Assembly: GCA_900239685.1 (NCBI GenBank)
Contig: OENT01000006.1
Coordinates: 1 to 64,000 of the forward strand
From: Rotaria macrura
Lineage: Eukaryota; Rotifera; Eurotatoria; Philodinida; Philodinidae
Direction of reading: 5' to 3'
DNA length: 64,000 nucleotides
The notes beneath the pieces are model-generated. The model was given only the letters and a program-made list of their open reading frames with translations. It was not told where the DNA came from and did no database searches. A program made the position numbers and the translations under genes. This document shows, in pieces, positions 40,332 to 53,984 of the stretch. Each line of letters starts with the position of its first letter. Position 1 is the stretch's first letter.

Positions 40332-40939
40332 TTATTGCAATTGAAACACAATAAAAAAAAGTTCATTCATTTTTTTCATTTTTTGCTTACACGTATAATC
40401 AGCATGTAGATATATATTATATTCGTATGTTAAAAAAATCGTTCTTTTTTTGTTTTTCTCTTTTCTTTTTGTGTACTATGTATCCTAGTTATAATTCGAT
40501 GGGCTTTTCTATTTACTATGCATGAGATATGTAAAGAAAATTTTCTTTTCTTTTAAACGTAGTTTAACAGTGTCTTGTTCTTCACTATAAGAAACAAACA
40601 AACAAAAAAAAAGAAGAGATAACAACAAATAATCACATTCCATACTTTTGTAAACATGAAAACCAAAATAAATGTCATTTATCCACTTACGCGTTGATTA
40701 TTTCTCAAGGATGATGACTTTTTTCTTTTTCGCTTCAGGTACTTTTTCGGAGAAAGACTTATGCCTATTTACGTTGTGAACTTTCTCAGCACAATCAATA
40801 CGTTTTCTATTTTCATTTATTCAAATCGTAATTGCTTCTTTATTGTTCTATGTTGTTTTTCGGATTGATTGATTGATTGACTACGTACCTTGCTATGCTG
40901 CTGTTTTTTTCTCTTTATTTGTATAGTTCTATAGTAAAC

Positions 40940-40982
<43 letters not shown>

Positions 40983-42067
40983 AAAAATAAAAATAAAACA
41001 AATAATTCAATAGAAATAATAACATCATAATATTAGTTTTTTGAAATTACAAATTCATTACTTCTTGTAGATTACACTGGAAAAGTGTATAATGTTAACT
41101 TTTTCTCTTAAGCATAAACGTATTGCTGAACGTGGGATAGTTCATTCATTTAAAACTTTATCGCTGTGCATAGTTCAATGCTAGTTTTGCTCTTCTTCCA
41201 ACGAAAGTTAATGTTTAGATACGTGGAACAAAAAGAAACTAACGAAAAAAATTCTGCTCTGATCAAAGTAATTTGCATTGAAGTTTTCAATTAATCTCAA
41301 CGTTTGTTTGATGTTTTTACCAGTTTAGTTTTAATTTATTAAAATGTCTATGTTTGAGAATGTGTAAGTAAATTGAATGAAATTCGAAATGATTTTGATC
41401 GATTGAAACCGACATCAATTGAGAGAAATAAATAATAGGCAATTGACTAATGCATGGTTTTATATAAGAAGCCATCCAAAACGTACGGTTACTTGAGTCA
41501 GAGCATGGTATTGAAGCACTATCGCGCGCCTTGATTCGAACTTATCAAATCCGCAGATTTCAAGATCGATCTTGCTCTCATTGTATTTAAATAGTTTTCA
41601 TAACATTCCCTGTGACTCTTCTCATGATAGCAGACTACCACGTATTCTATTAAATTCCAACAACTAAAGATTTCACGTAACTATTTTGAACGATTTGTTC
41701 TGAATAAAAAGCAATGTTTTCAAACGATCATGTCAGTTTGAACTTTAACGGCTCGAAATTAAGATTTCTAGGATTTGAAGAATATTGAAAACTAAATAAT
41801 GTTTGATACGAAAACTAATGATTCAATTTTTAATGCATCAACCGATTACACATTAGTGTAAGAACTTTTTCATAGCGCTTCTAAAATCAAGAATCATTGA
41901 GTGACTGTAAAAAACTTTAAAAGCTCGAGTCTAAAATCTAAAACTATTTTTTCAGCAAATGGATTTTTTTAAAAATATTTCGATTTTGATCCGATCGTTC
42001 AGTATGAATTTCTTATAACAACTTGGACAATAAATTTTCAATATCGATATCTTTCTATCTAGATAAA
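40332..42067. other. Spacer between the coiled-coil gene and MTIF2
   Basis: Contains the coiled-coil gene's 3' UTR (AATAAA at about 40350) and a TA dinucleotide repeat at about 40943-40977. A possible acceptor site just before the MTIF2 ATG (CTATCTAG, ending at 42062) hints at a leader intron. Nothing else was recognised. Confidence 0.5.
40943..40977. repeat. TA dinucleotide microsatellite
   Basis: A run of about 17 TA units, read directly. Confidence 0.9.
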
Positions 42068-45000
42068 ATGATTAGCCGATTTCTCTTCAAATCTACAATA
42101 CCAGTGTATCGTTCGGGTGTACAACGACTGAATAATTCCCTGATTATTCTTTATCAACAACAACAACTAAAACAACAACGCAGATATTTATCTACTCTTT
42201 TCTTCAAATCGTTAATTCAAACTTCTTCTTATTCTTTGCGTTTTCTTTCAAAGACCACTAAAAGTAATAAAAAGTATCAAGTATGTCATATAATTATAAT
42301 TCTATGAATAAAAAGTAGTTGATAATGATTATTCATTTTCAGCCAATATCGTACAGTCCAAAAAGTAAAAGGCCCATTATAGAAGTCTATCACAAAATGA
42401 CAATAAAAGCACTTGCACAAGCTATGGATATCAATGTTGGTAAGTGCTTGACCATTGTTTGTCAATTTTTATTATTCGTCAAATATATTTTCATTATTAT
42501 CATACAGATCATATTTATGACTGTTTGATTCATATAAAGAATGGTGATCAGTATTCTTCTGATAATCAAGGTTTGTGAACATGAAACGACATAGAAAAAT
42601 TTTGAAAAACAAAATATTTTTAGAAATCGACGATTTTAATGTCATTGTTGAAGTAGTTCATATATGTGGCGGAAAACATCGACTGATTACATCGCCTTTT
42701 GCAAATGAGAAAAAAAAACAAGCTACAAATGTGGTAAAGTTTGTTCGCACGTATGTTTACAGTTAATGACTACAATATATCGGTCAATTATAAAGACATG
42801 TCTACTGTTTGTTTTTAATTTAATAGACCTATGCCAACAAAAGAAAAATTAAAATCCCGACCACCGGTTGTTACAATTATGGGACATGTCGATCATGGAA
42901 AAACTAGTCTATTAGATGCTTTAAGAAATAGTAATATTGTGTCAAGTGAATTCGGAGGAATCACACAACACATTGGTGCTTTTATTGGTGAGTTTTACAT
43001 TTTATGATTTAGACGTGAACTTATTCTTGGACTTTATTCAAGCATCAGTTCAGATTTACTATCTAACCGACATACTAAATTTCGTTTACATTGTCTTCAG
43101 GGACGTAACTTTTAAAAAGAAGCACATCGAGCGTGACATATCTCCTACCTCCTGACCTATGCTCTCTATTTCTCTTGTAGTAGTTGGAGATTTAACTTTC
43201 ATATTTCAAAATGATACACAACAAAATGTGCAGGAAATGAAATCCTTAATCAAATTTTTCCGACGACATATTATTGAACACTGTATAACCTTGTCATGAC
43301 GATTAAGTATATATAGATATATGAATAATTTTTAATTGAGCGTTGTTCCTAGTTTACTATATTTGAAAAAACAACTGTTTTGGAAATATATTGTGTAGTT
43401 CAGAAAGAATTCCAGTACTGTAAATTACATCAAACAGATAAATAAATATCGCAAAAACATTCGTCAACATGTTTAGCTTCTCTGCCGATGGACGCGGCAT
43501 TTAACAAGGTTAGCCGGTCAAATAACATTCGGAAATTCATTTTTTCATCAGATTTTAGTAGTTAATTTAAAAAGTTATTCTTCTCAAAGTATAGAGGTCG
43601 AATTGACGATTTACAGTTTCTACTCCACGAGTACGTTAAGCAGTTAAATTTTGTTCAACATCAAAGTGAATTGGTTTCCTCGTACTTTTCTCCAGCTTCG
43701 ACTCCTAAATAAATGTTCCTGATAATCTAGATTATTTACAGAACTTTACGCTTTGAATTGATTATAGTACCGGTATCGAAATCAACAGCTGTCACATTTA
43801 TTGATACGCCTGGTCATTTAGCATTTGCTGAAATGCGTGCTCGTGGTGCTCAAGTAACAGATATAGTTATTCTTGTTGTTGCTGCTGATGATGGTGTTAT
43901 GCCTCAAACATTAGAAAGTATTACACATGCGAATAGAGCCAAAGGTAAGTCATTGTTTTATCAAGGTTTGAAAGCTGTAGATTTGTTTTTTTAAATTTTA
44001 GTTCCTATTGTTGTTGCTATAAACAAAATCGATAAAGCCGATGCAGATATCGTAGGATACTGAACATTTGTCAGTCAGTTGTTTCATATTTTTGTTTTAC
44101 ATATACGATAGAAACGTACGGAAAGCATGCTAGCTGAACATGGTCTACAGCTGGAATCGATTGGTGGTGATATTGTTGGTGTGCCAATATCGGCTTTAAA
44201 GGTAGATTTTTTTAAAATAAGTTTACAATCAATTTTTTCGTTTTTATTTAGAATACAAATATTGATAAATTACTCGAATCGATCTTAGCTGTCGCTGAAT
44301 TACAACAATTACGTGGAGATCCGAATGGACCTGTTGAAGGTACAATACTCGAGTCCAAAAGTGAAGATACAATATCTGAAAATAATGAATCCGATAGTAG
44401 TCAACGAAAGGGGTGAGCCTTTATAGGGGTAAGCAACGGTCCGTCGATATGTTATCTATGTTTTCTTTATTTTTGATTCTACAGAAATCTTGCTACTATT
44501 CTTGTTCAACGAGGTGTTTTAAAAAAAGGAACTATTTTACTGGCCGGTCAGAGTGTTGCACGAGTAAATTTCTTCAGAGAGAGAGAAAGTATATTAATTT
44601 TGTAAGTCATAAACGACATGTTTTTTGTAAACTAAGGTTCGAGCTTTATACAATGAACGAGGTATTCAAATTGAACGTGCAACAATAAGTATGCCCGTAC
44701 AAGTATCTGGTTGGAAAACATTACCAGCTGCTGGTGAAGAAGTATTCGAAATCGAGAGTGAAGTAAAAATAAGATAATTTACGGCGTCATAATTACATGG
44801 AATGAAAGGTGTCGTGTTTGTTTTATTTTAGAATCTAGCTAATCGAATTGCTGCTCAGCGTAAAGCAGATGAAATTTCTCAAAAGATGCAAATTGATTCA
44901 ATTGTTGTGACGCAAAAACATGAAGAACATTTACAAAAATATCGGTTGGTATACAGAAAAAAGAACAATCTAACAAGGATTCTATTTACGTTTTCAGTGC

Positions 45001-46607
45001 CGAACTACAACGTCGTCGAGAATTAGGTATTGTTTTTCGAAAACGCGACAAGGGTTCTGGACAACATATCGAAGACAAAGAAGAAAAATTGAAATATTCT
45101 ATTTTACTCAAAAGTAAGTTTGTCATGATTGAAAATGATAAACATAAAAAACACATCTTTTCTATTGGTAGCTGATGTTTTTGGTACGTTAGAAGCTTTA
45201 ACAAACATAATTAGTATGTACAATGATACTCGATGTCCACTTGATGTTATTGATGCATCCGTTGGTTCTGTCAATGACGATGATATCGAAGCAGCTCATC
45301 TCTTCAATGGTTTGTTTTCAAAACGAAAATTGAATAAAAAGGCTTAACCATGATACAGAATATATAACAATGTTTCGTTCAATTCTCATCAACGTAGAGC
45401 TAAATTTTTCATTAAACAACTATAATTCAAAACCACAGTAGAAGAGTGTTACACTGTTGTCGAATGCTCAGTAGACAGTATTGATTGAAATTCTGTCAGT
45501 CACCCAAAAGATCTTTTCTACTAGCTAATGTTATCATTCCTCTTAGTATTTGTGGTAATCTTTTTTTCTACTAGTTTCCCTCAATTTCTGGCTTGATTGG
45601 TTTTTCTGGCATACGACATAATTTGACTCAAAGTGATAACGAATCTTGAGTTGTCGTGACTGATAATGGTTTTCTTTATTCTTATCAAGCTCATTACTCA
45701 ATATACTATTCTCGAACCATGTGCGTCGAAAATACTTACCTTACATGCATGACTACATTTCCACTAAAAAGTATCGAGTGTCATGAATAATAATGTAAGG
45801 ATAAATATGAAAGTTGTTATTTGAATCGTAGAAATTCTAGATTCAAATAGTTGAACCAGATAGATAAAGAATTCTTCTGACAATTGTAGTGTGCGATAGA
45901 TATGTTTGCTTTTTGTTGAGTATACAAACAGTTGGTTAAACAATTTTGACTGATCTACATGCACCTTAATTAATAGAATATTGAAAATAAAATACGAGCA
46001 CGATCATATATTCTGGATGATGTGTTATTAAACACAACCAAATTCATGCATTGTGAATTCTTCTTTCTTTCTAGCGACAATTTATGCTTTTAATACAAAT
46101 ATAAATCAGACAATCGCACTTGAGGCAAGTCGAAAACATGTTCCTATTCGAACATTTAATGTCATCTATCATATGTTAAATGATATAAAAGATGAGTTGA
46201 CGAAACGTATACCATCAACAGAAGAAGATGTTCCAACAGGTTGTGCAGACGTATTACAAGTATTTGAAATAACAGATCGTAATAAAAAGATACCTGTTGC
46301 TGGATGTCGTATTACCGATGGATCCTTTGAAAAAAAACAATTGTTCAAATTAATTCGTAATGGTCAAGTTATTTATCGAGGTAAATTGAATTTGCTGATG
46401 TTGCTCAATCAGAGTTTCATCTTTCATTTTAAAGATACACTATCGTCTCTAAAACATTTACGTGATGATGTACAATCAGTTAAGAAAGGTGTTGAATGTG
46501 GTTTATCATTTACAAACCATGATATTAAATTTCAAAAAGGTGATCAAATCATGTGTTACACTGTTCGACAAGTAGCACACGAAGCCAAATGGGATTATGG
46601 ATTTTAG
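42068..46607 (+). CDS. MTIF2: Mitochondrial translation initiation factor IF-2
   Basis: Sixteen exons join in phase to 729 residues, against 727 in human: 42068-42280, 42343-42439, 42508-42570, 42624-42750, 42827-42987, 43768-43944, 44002-44051, 44112-44201, 44252-44412, 44485-44563, 44637-44762, 44832-44944, 44998-45113, 45172-45309, 46075-46380 and 46435-46607. The product is the GTPase that places formyl-Met-tRNA on the mitochondrial ribosome. The N-terminus is basic, rich in S, R and Q and free of acidic residues over the first 50 residues, as in a mitochondrial presequence. G motifs are GHVDHGKT (about 186-193), GGITQH, DTPGH, NKID and SALK. Later domains show [21 protein letters not shown] and the C-terminal DVLQVFEIT...PVAGCR initiator-tRNA-binding region. 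The last intron (46381-46434, 54 bp) has no stop and is a multiple of three. Splicing it out restores similarity to human MTIF2. AATAAA is at 46639. Confidence 0.96.
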
Positions 46608-47783
46608 TTTAATTTTTCTTTGTTTTTCTTTTCGTTTTAATAAAAATTGTGCTTTCATGCGTATTAAAATTCTATACTTCAGTTATTATTGTCTAATTTA
46701 ATAGGAGAACGATATGATTCATAACATTAGCATAACTTAAATTATTTTTCAAGTTAAATCAACAATGAAACAGTTTATTGTAGATATATTTGTAAATAAA
46801 CTGGTATACTATTTCTGTTCATAGGAAAAGTGCTCACAACGATTTGCATTTTATTTAGAACCGATTAAAGTTTGCAAACAAAATGTTCTATTGTTAAATG
46901 TTTAAAATAGGGAAACAACATAACACTATATTGCTATGCCAAAATCACTTTGTTGATTTTGTTTTTATAGATTTTATTCAATATTCGAGTGCGATTTTCG
47001 TTTATTCTCTATTAGAAGTAATATAATCAACAGAGGTTAAACAAATCAAATTACATTGATTTCTACTTGTAAAGGTGCTGAATGATGTTCTTGAATTTTC
47101 ACTAGTATATATGACGAAGACATCAAGTTAAATAGATCAATCACTGCTAGTATATTATCAGAAAAGTGATCAAGTCACTACTGCATCCTAGAGTAGCGAA
47201 ATGCAAATACTTCAACGGATTGTTTTGCATTAATATCAACAACCTAATTTTGTTATAATTCAATATAATGTTTCAAAATAATGAAACATACGACAATGGG
47301 ATAGATGTGTTACGGAATGAGTTGTTTCTGAATATAACTGTAAATACATTTGATGACGGCCCGTTTTTCTTATCACTATATGGTATCGTTTTTTTTTATG
47401 TTCGCTCTAACAGTTTGATATGAGACGGAATATAAAGCATAGATGTACACACAGGCGACATACGTAGATCTTCTATTATTCATTCTCAATTTGATTCTAT
47501 TGAAAATTTCTTGCATAATATCCGCAGAAACTTTCTTCAGTATTCGTGTATATCATAACTCGCAGTTCACAGCTGAAAACGACTTCGGAAAAAGAGAACA
47601 CTCGTACAAAAACATTTGGTGAAGAAAAAGAAACAAAGACAGTAGAGAAACTGTCCTCAATCATGTGTTACAACAGTATGATAAACGAAAGACCTTGTAT
47701 TGCGTATAATATGTACTAGGCGGTAATTAGTGGGATCCAAGGTCAAATCATTCTTCTTCTTGCTTATTTCTTTCTTTATTGAT
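46608..47783. other. Convergent 3' spacer between MTIF2 and the cation transporter
   Basis: The two genes point toward each other. The spacer must contain both 3' UTRs. No other gene, RNA or repeat was recognised. Confidence 0.55.
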
Positions 47784-49890
47784 TTAAACTATTTTGTGAT
47801 GCCGTCGATTGACAGCAGCAACGGCCTGACGATCTTGATCATCAGTTGTATTACAGTCAGTAACATCCATGGATTCACAATTTAAATGAACAAAAGCACG
47901 TTCAACATCTGGTAATGCTTCTATTTTTTGTTCGAGACCAATACCAACATGAACTGCTTCGCCGAGTCGTAGATCATCAGGAAGAAGAACATCAATTTCA
48001 ACAAGAAAATGTGTACCAAAATGATACGCTCGAATTGTATCAATTTTGCGCACAAGTGGTGAATGATGAAAAGCTATCCAGGTTAGTTGTTGAAGAAATT
48101 GAGAAGGAGCTGTATAGCCAGTTAGATTACGAATTTGAACTGTAAGTAAAACATACATGATCAATAGAGATTTATATTCAACTTATTCAATTACTTACGA
48201 CGAACTTGGGGAATCCAACAGATAATAATGTATAAACTGATTACTATAGCACCTGCAACGTAAAGAAAATTCTAAATATTATGATACAAAATGTTGTTAT
48301 TCTAACTTACCAACCGGATCAATGACCGATAATTCTCTTGGCTTAATCTCACCGTCTATCGCTTTGGAACCTGGTATAATGAAAAGGTTTCATTAAATAT
48401 TCTTTTTCTCAAATGCATTTTTTTTAGTAAGTAATTCGCTGGAAGCGACAAAACAAATCAGTATTGAGGTAGTGATGACAAATGAAAAAATTGAATAAAA
48501 CTTTCAAACGAAAATTAAAGTTATGATCTTCATTCGCTTTATTTTCTCATTGCTATCAATCTTACCGATAATTCCAAATACTAATGCTACAATGGTTGCA
48601 ACGACGTCATTTCGATGATCAGCGGCAAGGGCTGACATTGTTGGTGTAGATACTTGATAGCATAATACCGAAAGTACAATTTTGATGACTTTTAGTGAAA
48701 GAAAACAAATGAATAAGCATAGGAATATATACAATACAATTGTTAATCTCAGAAAACACTTGCCAACTGTTATACACATAATAGATATTGCTGCAGGATT
48801 AATATCAACTGGTGGCTTTTCGAATGCATAACCACTAACATTACGAAAGTAATTAACATCTTCAATAACTGAACGAACTCCTTCAAAAATAACTTGAAAA
48901 CTAGCAGCACACATGACAACACTAAGTATAATAATGATAATCGGTTCTAGACGGGTTCGCCCTTCAATATAAAAAGCATTTGGATTTCAAGAAAATTCAC
49001 TTCATGATGTGTCTGTTCAAACCTTGCGGATAAAGATATGGATTTCTTTTTCTTATAGCTCGAGCAGCCCACCAAATAGCAAAATTTAACATTAAATCAA
49101 TTGTACTATCGATTGCCGATGATGCAATCGATAATGATTTAGAAATAATAGCAGAAAATATTTTACCCAAGACAAGAATCTATGGAAATGAAGTATGTTG
49201 GAATCAATAAGATTTAATTTAAAAACAGCCATAATCTTACAATGTTAGATACCAGCGTTGTTTTGATAAGTATAAGTGTCCATCGTTTATGTCGTTCAGC
49301 ACGTGCATCATTGTCCGTACCACCGGATGTATGTCGCTCTTCTATGTTTGAGTAATGATCTATTATTTCATCTTGTCTAGCATAAAATTTTCTTTGAAGT
49401 AAAAATTTAGATGAAATCAGACACTTGAATTTAATAGTGAAAGAGCTCGTTACCTAACGTCGCGTGGCAAAGCTTTATCTGCGACATGTCGTCCATGTCG
49501 ATAGGAAACCATTTGTTCCAATGAGTATCGATTATCATCTTCTATAGAGTCAACAAGAAAACAATATAGCATACATTCGAACTGTATAAGATATATGAAA
49601 TGAGTTGAATAAAAGTTTATATATCAATGATAATTGTCAGCACCTTTTGTAGTATCGGCTTTCTCACATGTTGACGAACTTTCTTCCGGTACTGTAATAC
49701 TAACATTTGAAGAGTTCTCGTTGATGATAGCTCCCGGTGGTATAGTTGATGTTATTGATGATACACGTCGATTTCTACTGTACGATGGTAAAACAAAGTC
49801 GTAACGTGGCATTGTTGACAATACATGTACATCGATTGTATGACGGCGCATCGGTTTTTCTGGTGTATTCGACGATTGCTGCTGATCCAT
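47784..49890 (-). CDS. Cation diffusion facilitator transporter, DxxxD (Mn-type) motifs
   Basis: Nine exons, with ends given to within a base or two, run in transcript order: 49644-49890, 49455-49541, 49241-49391, 49023-49179, 48764-48961, 48566-48688, 48311-48370, 48199-48252 and 47784-48139. They give about 477 residues. I could not fully settle the frame across exon 2. The N-terminal 110 residues are a hydrophilic cytosolic tail leading into ALPRDVRKFYARQDEIID. A six-helix CDF membrane domain follows. Metal-site motifs are D-S-T-I-D in helix 2 (about Asp186/190) and D-H-R-N-D in helix 5 (about Asp304/308). Paired DxxxD sites mark the manganese-type subgroup, whereas zinc members usually carry His in the first position. 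The C-terminal cytosolic domain has the family phrase KIDTIRAYHFGTHFLVEIDV. The protein probably exports Mn2+ into an organelle or out of the cell. One intron appears to use a GC donor. Confidence 0.9.
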
Positions 49891-52800
49891 TGATGAAACC
49901 TATGGATATTTTTGTAAACGTTTTTCCATTCACTCATTCATCTAGTGATTGAATACAAAACGGTAGAAAAATTTTCTCTTGGTTTTATCAGATTCAATTT
50001 ACAAGATAGCATACTTCTAACCTTTTACAACAGAAATTTTCAGTTCCACTCGAATAGAAAAGTAAATAACAGAAAATGTGAACAAAAAAGGCACACTGGC
50101 CTTCAATTTAATCTTGAGATTGTTTGCACGCATCATTATCAGACACTTGATAAGATCACTTTTTTGAAGGAAGAAGCGCAAAACTTATTGAAGGTTATCA
50201 GTCAACGTTCGATTCTGCTGTTATATCGATGACAAATTTTATACGAATCTGAAATTTTATACTAACAGACATAGATAATAAAAAACAAACAGTAGCATGA
50301 TGGTACTCGCTTACTCTTCATTGAATATGTTCAATTGATTCACATCTTCTTGTGACAATAGTTGTTTGTCTACCTTCAACAATAAAACTTCTTAGATAAT
50401 TGTTACATCAAATTAAATGTAACAAGAGTAAGTTCCGATCAATACCTTGACGTTTTACTGTTCGATTGAAGATCAAATATATCGATAAAACGATTGCTGT
50501 ACTATTGTTTCTCAGTGTTTCAGTTATAAACGACAAGAAATGAATACTAAAATATAGATTACATTATATTTTCTCTAATATCAGCGAAATAAGTAGTGTT
50601 TTTTAAAGATCTGTTCCTCTTCAGGGATATTCTTTTGCTTGATTAGCATGACCTAATATACAATGTGGACAAAATTGACAATGTTTCAATATGGAATAGT
50701 CGAAGTTTAACTTTTATTGAGAAAGTCGAAACCACTCAAACGACAACCATATATCAGTTAATATATACTTATATAGATTCGACAAAGATAGTTAGCACTA
50801 GATAATGTCTCATGATGATGTCAAAGTATAGTTTTAAATCATTGTTAGTTAACCATATGAAACTACAAAAATTTTAACTCCAGTATTTTGAGAGTCTTGT
50901 TTTTGATAGTCTGTCCATTGAAAGTCAGAAATCACTTGAAGCAGAAATGTGAAATCTAGATAAGATCCAAAGCAAAGAATTATTCTATCTCGACCTATTT
51001 AATTTTTGATCTCGATTTTTGAAAATTATCTGAAAGCTTTTCAAACACTGTTATCTAGCGTCGGAAAAATTCATTATAGAGACCAAGCGCCGATGACAAA
51101 TACATGTAAATTCGTTCACTGGATTATAGCACCATTTCTTTGAACATTGATCGATCTATTTGTTGTTTAATCTAGTTTTTAACTGAAATTTATGCATTTC
51201 AATTAGGACGAAAAATGTGATGAGTTGAGAGAAAGGCATATATTTTTCTTTTACAGTAGTTGTAATTGGCAATATTCAAAATTCTCAGACCATAAATTAA
51301 ATTTGTCATCCACATTTTTTTTTCTGAACACCAAGTTCGTTTAGTATTTTCTTACAAATTTTCGTTTTCAGATTTTCTGACATTCTACTTTTATTTCAAC
51401 CTGAATTACTCTTCCACTTAGAAACAAATAATTTATTAACCAACGTTCCGAAAACGCCTGCTTTCTTCTTGAGCACGTTTAAGCAATAAATTTTATAACA
51501 GAACCAAACGATCGATGCACTTTTCTTTTTGTTTTTCATTTTTGATTCTTTATTACTGGTACGAAAAAAATGAACTTTAACTCAACCGATCCAATATTTT
51601 CGTGTTGTTTCTTCTTCCGTATCAGAAATAAAGAATGATGAATGAAGGATAAGTAAAGCACGGCTGTCACTATGTTCTGCTATAAAATTTACTGCTAAAA
51701 TGCACCTTGACCTAGATAGCAGATGCTTTAGAAATATTTTTAATTGAATAAATAATTTATAAATCATAATTGGAAAATACAAATAATTGTAGAAGGGTAA
51801 TTCAAAATAAAAAAGTAATTTTGATGTTCTTCCAAGTGAAGAAACACTAAATTTTCTCTTGGATAGAATCTTGCCTGAAAAGGCGCACTAAACAAATTAG
51901 TGAGTCACATGCAACCCAATGGAAAGACAATTAAGTGAAGATAGATTAAGAAGTAAGAAAGAAATCAGTTATTTTTCTTCGAATTCACATAAATAACAGA
52001 TACTTTCTGATGATCTATTTCAAACATGAATCATAGAACCTGAATTCCGGAAAGTGGTCTCCTCCGAATCGGGAACACTTGTGAAAACTCATTTGGGTTT
52101 TCACTTTCGGGAGATTTTACTGTTTTATTTTTTTAATGCATCGAAATAGTATTGCTCATATTATAACTGCTATTAACTTCATTCTTCCTTATCTCCTTAT
52201 TGAAGTAAATTCACCTGTTGCAATTGACAAGTATTTTTCAAGAAACTATCGATTCGGTTCCATTCAAATCATTACATTTTACTACGTATGCTATGATTGA
52301 AATTGAGTATTCGTTTATCCGAATACTGAAACTACAGAAAAAATCACACAAACAAACAGCTCAGGTATCTCAACCTGGTACCAGTATCAAAAAACCGATG
52401 GAATCCTACGGAAATTTAAATGATCGAATCGCTCTCGAATCCGGGAATCAAATTAAATTTCAACACTGATCAATATCAAATTCCAAATCCAGAATTTGGC
52501 AATACGATGCAGTTGCATTAAGATAGATTTCGACACTGGAATTCTACACTAATTACAAAAAAGAAATTCGACAATGCCTAACCAGTTCATACGATTTCCA
52601 ATACAATTCCATAGTCGGAATCATTCTATTGCACGCCGTGAATATATTCTGAAAACCAAAACATCAATTACTCAACTGAATTCTACGATCAATCTTTTGT
52701 CAACTGAAAACCGATCGAAAGTACGAAATTTTGATTGTCTATTACTCCATGGAATGCCACTTCGATATCCTCTTATAATTCACCTTCAACTCATCCAATG

Positions 52801-53305
52801 TGACTCTCAACGCTGTTTCAGCATTACCATGATAAACAAATGGTACGTGCAGGTATCAAACTTTTACTATTCAAACATTATAACTAATTACGCAACTCAT
52901 AAAAAAAAAACACTACCGAATATAATATCAAATTAATTCTCCACAACAACTACCGAAAACTTCTCAAAAAAATAAACAACTACGAACAGTATTGAATCCA
53001 ACACAAAGCGAAGTAAAAAAACGAATTCCTCCCGGACAGTTATCCCGTTTATGCCAAAAATACAATCAGGAAATACTTAAGACGCAGAAAAAAGACATCC
53101 CACTATCGAGTACTCTGTCAAACAACATGAAAACTCTCAAAATATTCACCATAATTACACTTCGAATCACAAGCCCCAGAAAAAATCCGATACTCACACA
53201 CTTCCATCAACCATGGTCGTTCCACACCCAAACGACTCTACGAAAGAAAAAACAAAAAAAGAAATATTGACACACTCCCGACTCATTCGAGGAGAAATCA
53301 ACTCA
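49891..53305. other. Intergenic region between the cation transporter and the 5S genes
   Basis: No exon chain was found. The left end includes the transporter's promoter and 5' UTR. A short hairpin lies near 52091-52115 (GTGAAAAC ... GTTTTCAC). From about 52360 to the first 5S gene the plus strand is visibly rich in A and C and poor in G. Open frames in that stretch (for example 52574-52936) follow from few stop codons in C-rich sequence and resemble no protein I know. Confidence 0.5.
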
Positions 53306-53341
53306 TTTACTCTCATTTGAGCAGTACAGACAGTGTCTTTC
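53306..53341 (+). promoter_or_regulatory. Conserved 36-bp upstream element of 5S gene 1
   Basis: Identical over 36 bases to the sequence directly before the second 5S gene and at the same distance from the RNA start. The surroundings further out differ, so the segment is either a Pol III upstream promoter element or part of the duplicated unit. Confidence 0.65.
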
Positions 53342-53460
53342 GCTTACAGCCATACCACGTTGAATACACCAGTTCTCGTCCGATCACTGAAGTTAAGCAA
53401 CGTCGGGCTCGGTTAGTACTTGGATGGGTGACCGCCTGGGAATACCGAGTGTCGTAAGCT
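53342..53460 (+). rRNA. 5S ribosomal RNA, copy 1
   Basis: A 119-nt gene with the eukaryotic 5S layout: GCTTAC at the 5' end pairs with GTAAGC at the 3' end (helix I). Between them are CCATACCACGTTGAATACACC, here cited only as the conserved 5' domain, the internal Pol III control region around GAAGTTAAGCAACG and GGATGGGTGACCGCC. A T5 run directly after the 3' end is a Pol III terminator. The eighth base is A, where copy 2 has G. Confidence 0.96.
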
Positions 53461-53948
53461 TTTTATTCCGTTTTATTTGGGCAAGACATTCAATTTAATG
53501 GGTGAAAAGAAAGTCGTTGATGTTTTTTTTCGTGCGATGGTATTATATCGTTGTAGAATCGTGAAAGAAACTAGCATGAGCTAGAAATGTACGAGACATG
53601 GTTTGAAAAATTTCCTCGACTAGTTAGTATTGATTGGAGCAGATAAACAAGCTGATGGCACTGTAGAATTCATTTTATGAATATCGTCATTCAACCAAGG
53701 AGTCTGTGTATAGGTTTCAATTTAGAATATCACCGTTCGTCCAAAGACGTTCGCCACTCTAGAAAGAAGCGAGCAGCATCTCGTATGTGATGAAAGAGAA
53801 TGATGAAAAATGTTCTACGAATTGAAAACGTATGAATCGGATCGATTTCATTGAGAACGTTCCGAAGATTACATTTGCGGGAGAAAAAAGCGATTTCTTT
53901 GAAATGATGTACACTCATTGCTAAGTCATTTGAGAAGATATCTACTCC
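53461..53948. other. Spacer between the two 5S genes
   Basis: About 490 bp with no recognised gene. G exceeds C on the plus strand, the reverse of the sequence before copy 1. Confidence 0.5.
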
Positions 53949-53984
53949 TTTACTCTCATTTGAGCAGTACAGACAGTGTCTTTC
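53949..53984 (+). promoter_or_regulatory. Conserved 36-bp upstream element of 5S gene 2
   Basis: The same 36 bases as before copy 1 (TTTACTCTCATTTGAGCAGT and onward), ending at the base before the RNA start. Confidence 0.65.

Noticed and set aside
52574-53270. Two frames of 120 and 92 codons before the 5S genes
   Set aside because: A/C-rich, G-poor sequence has few stop codons; the translations are low-quality and no splice partners were found.
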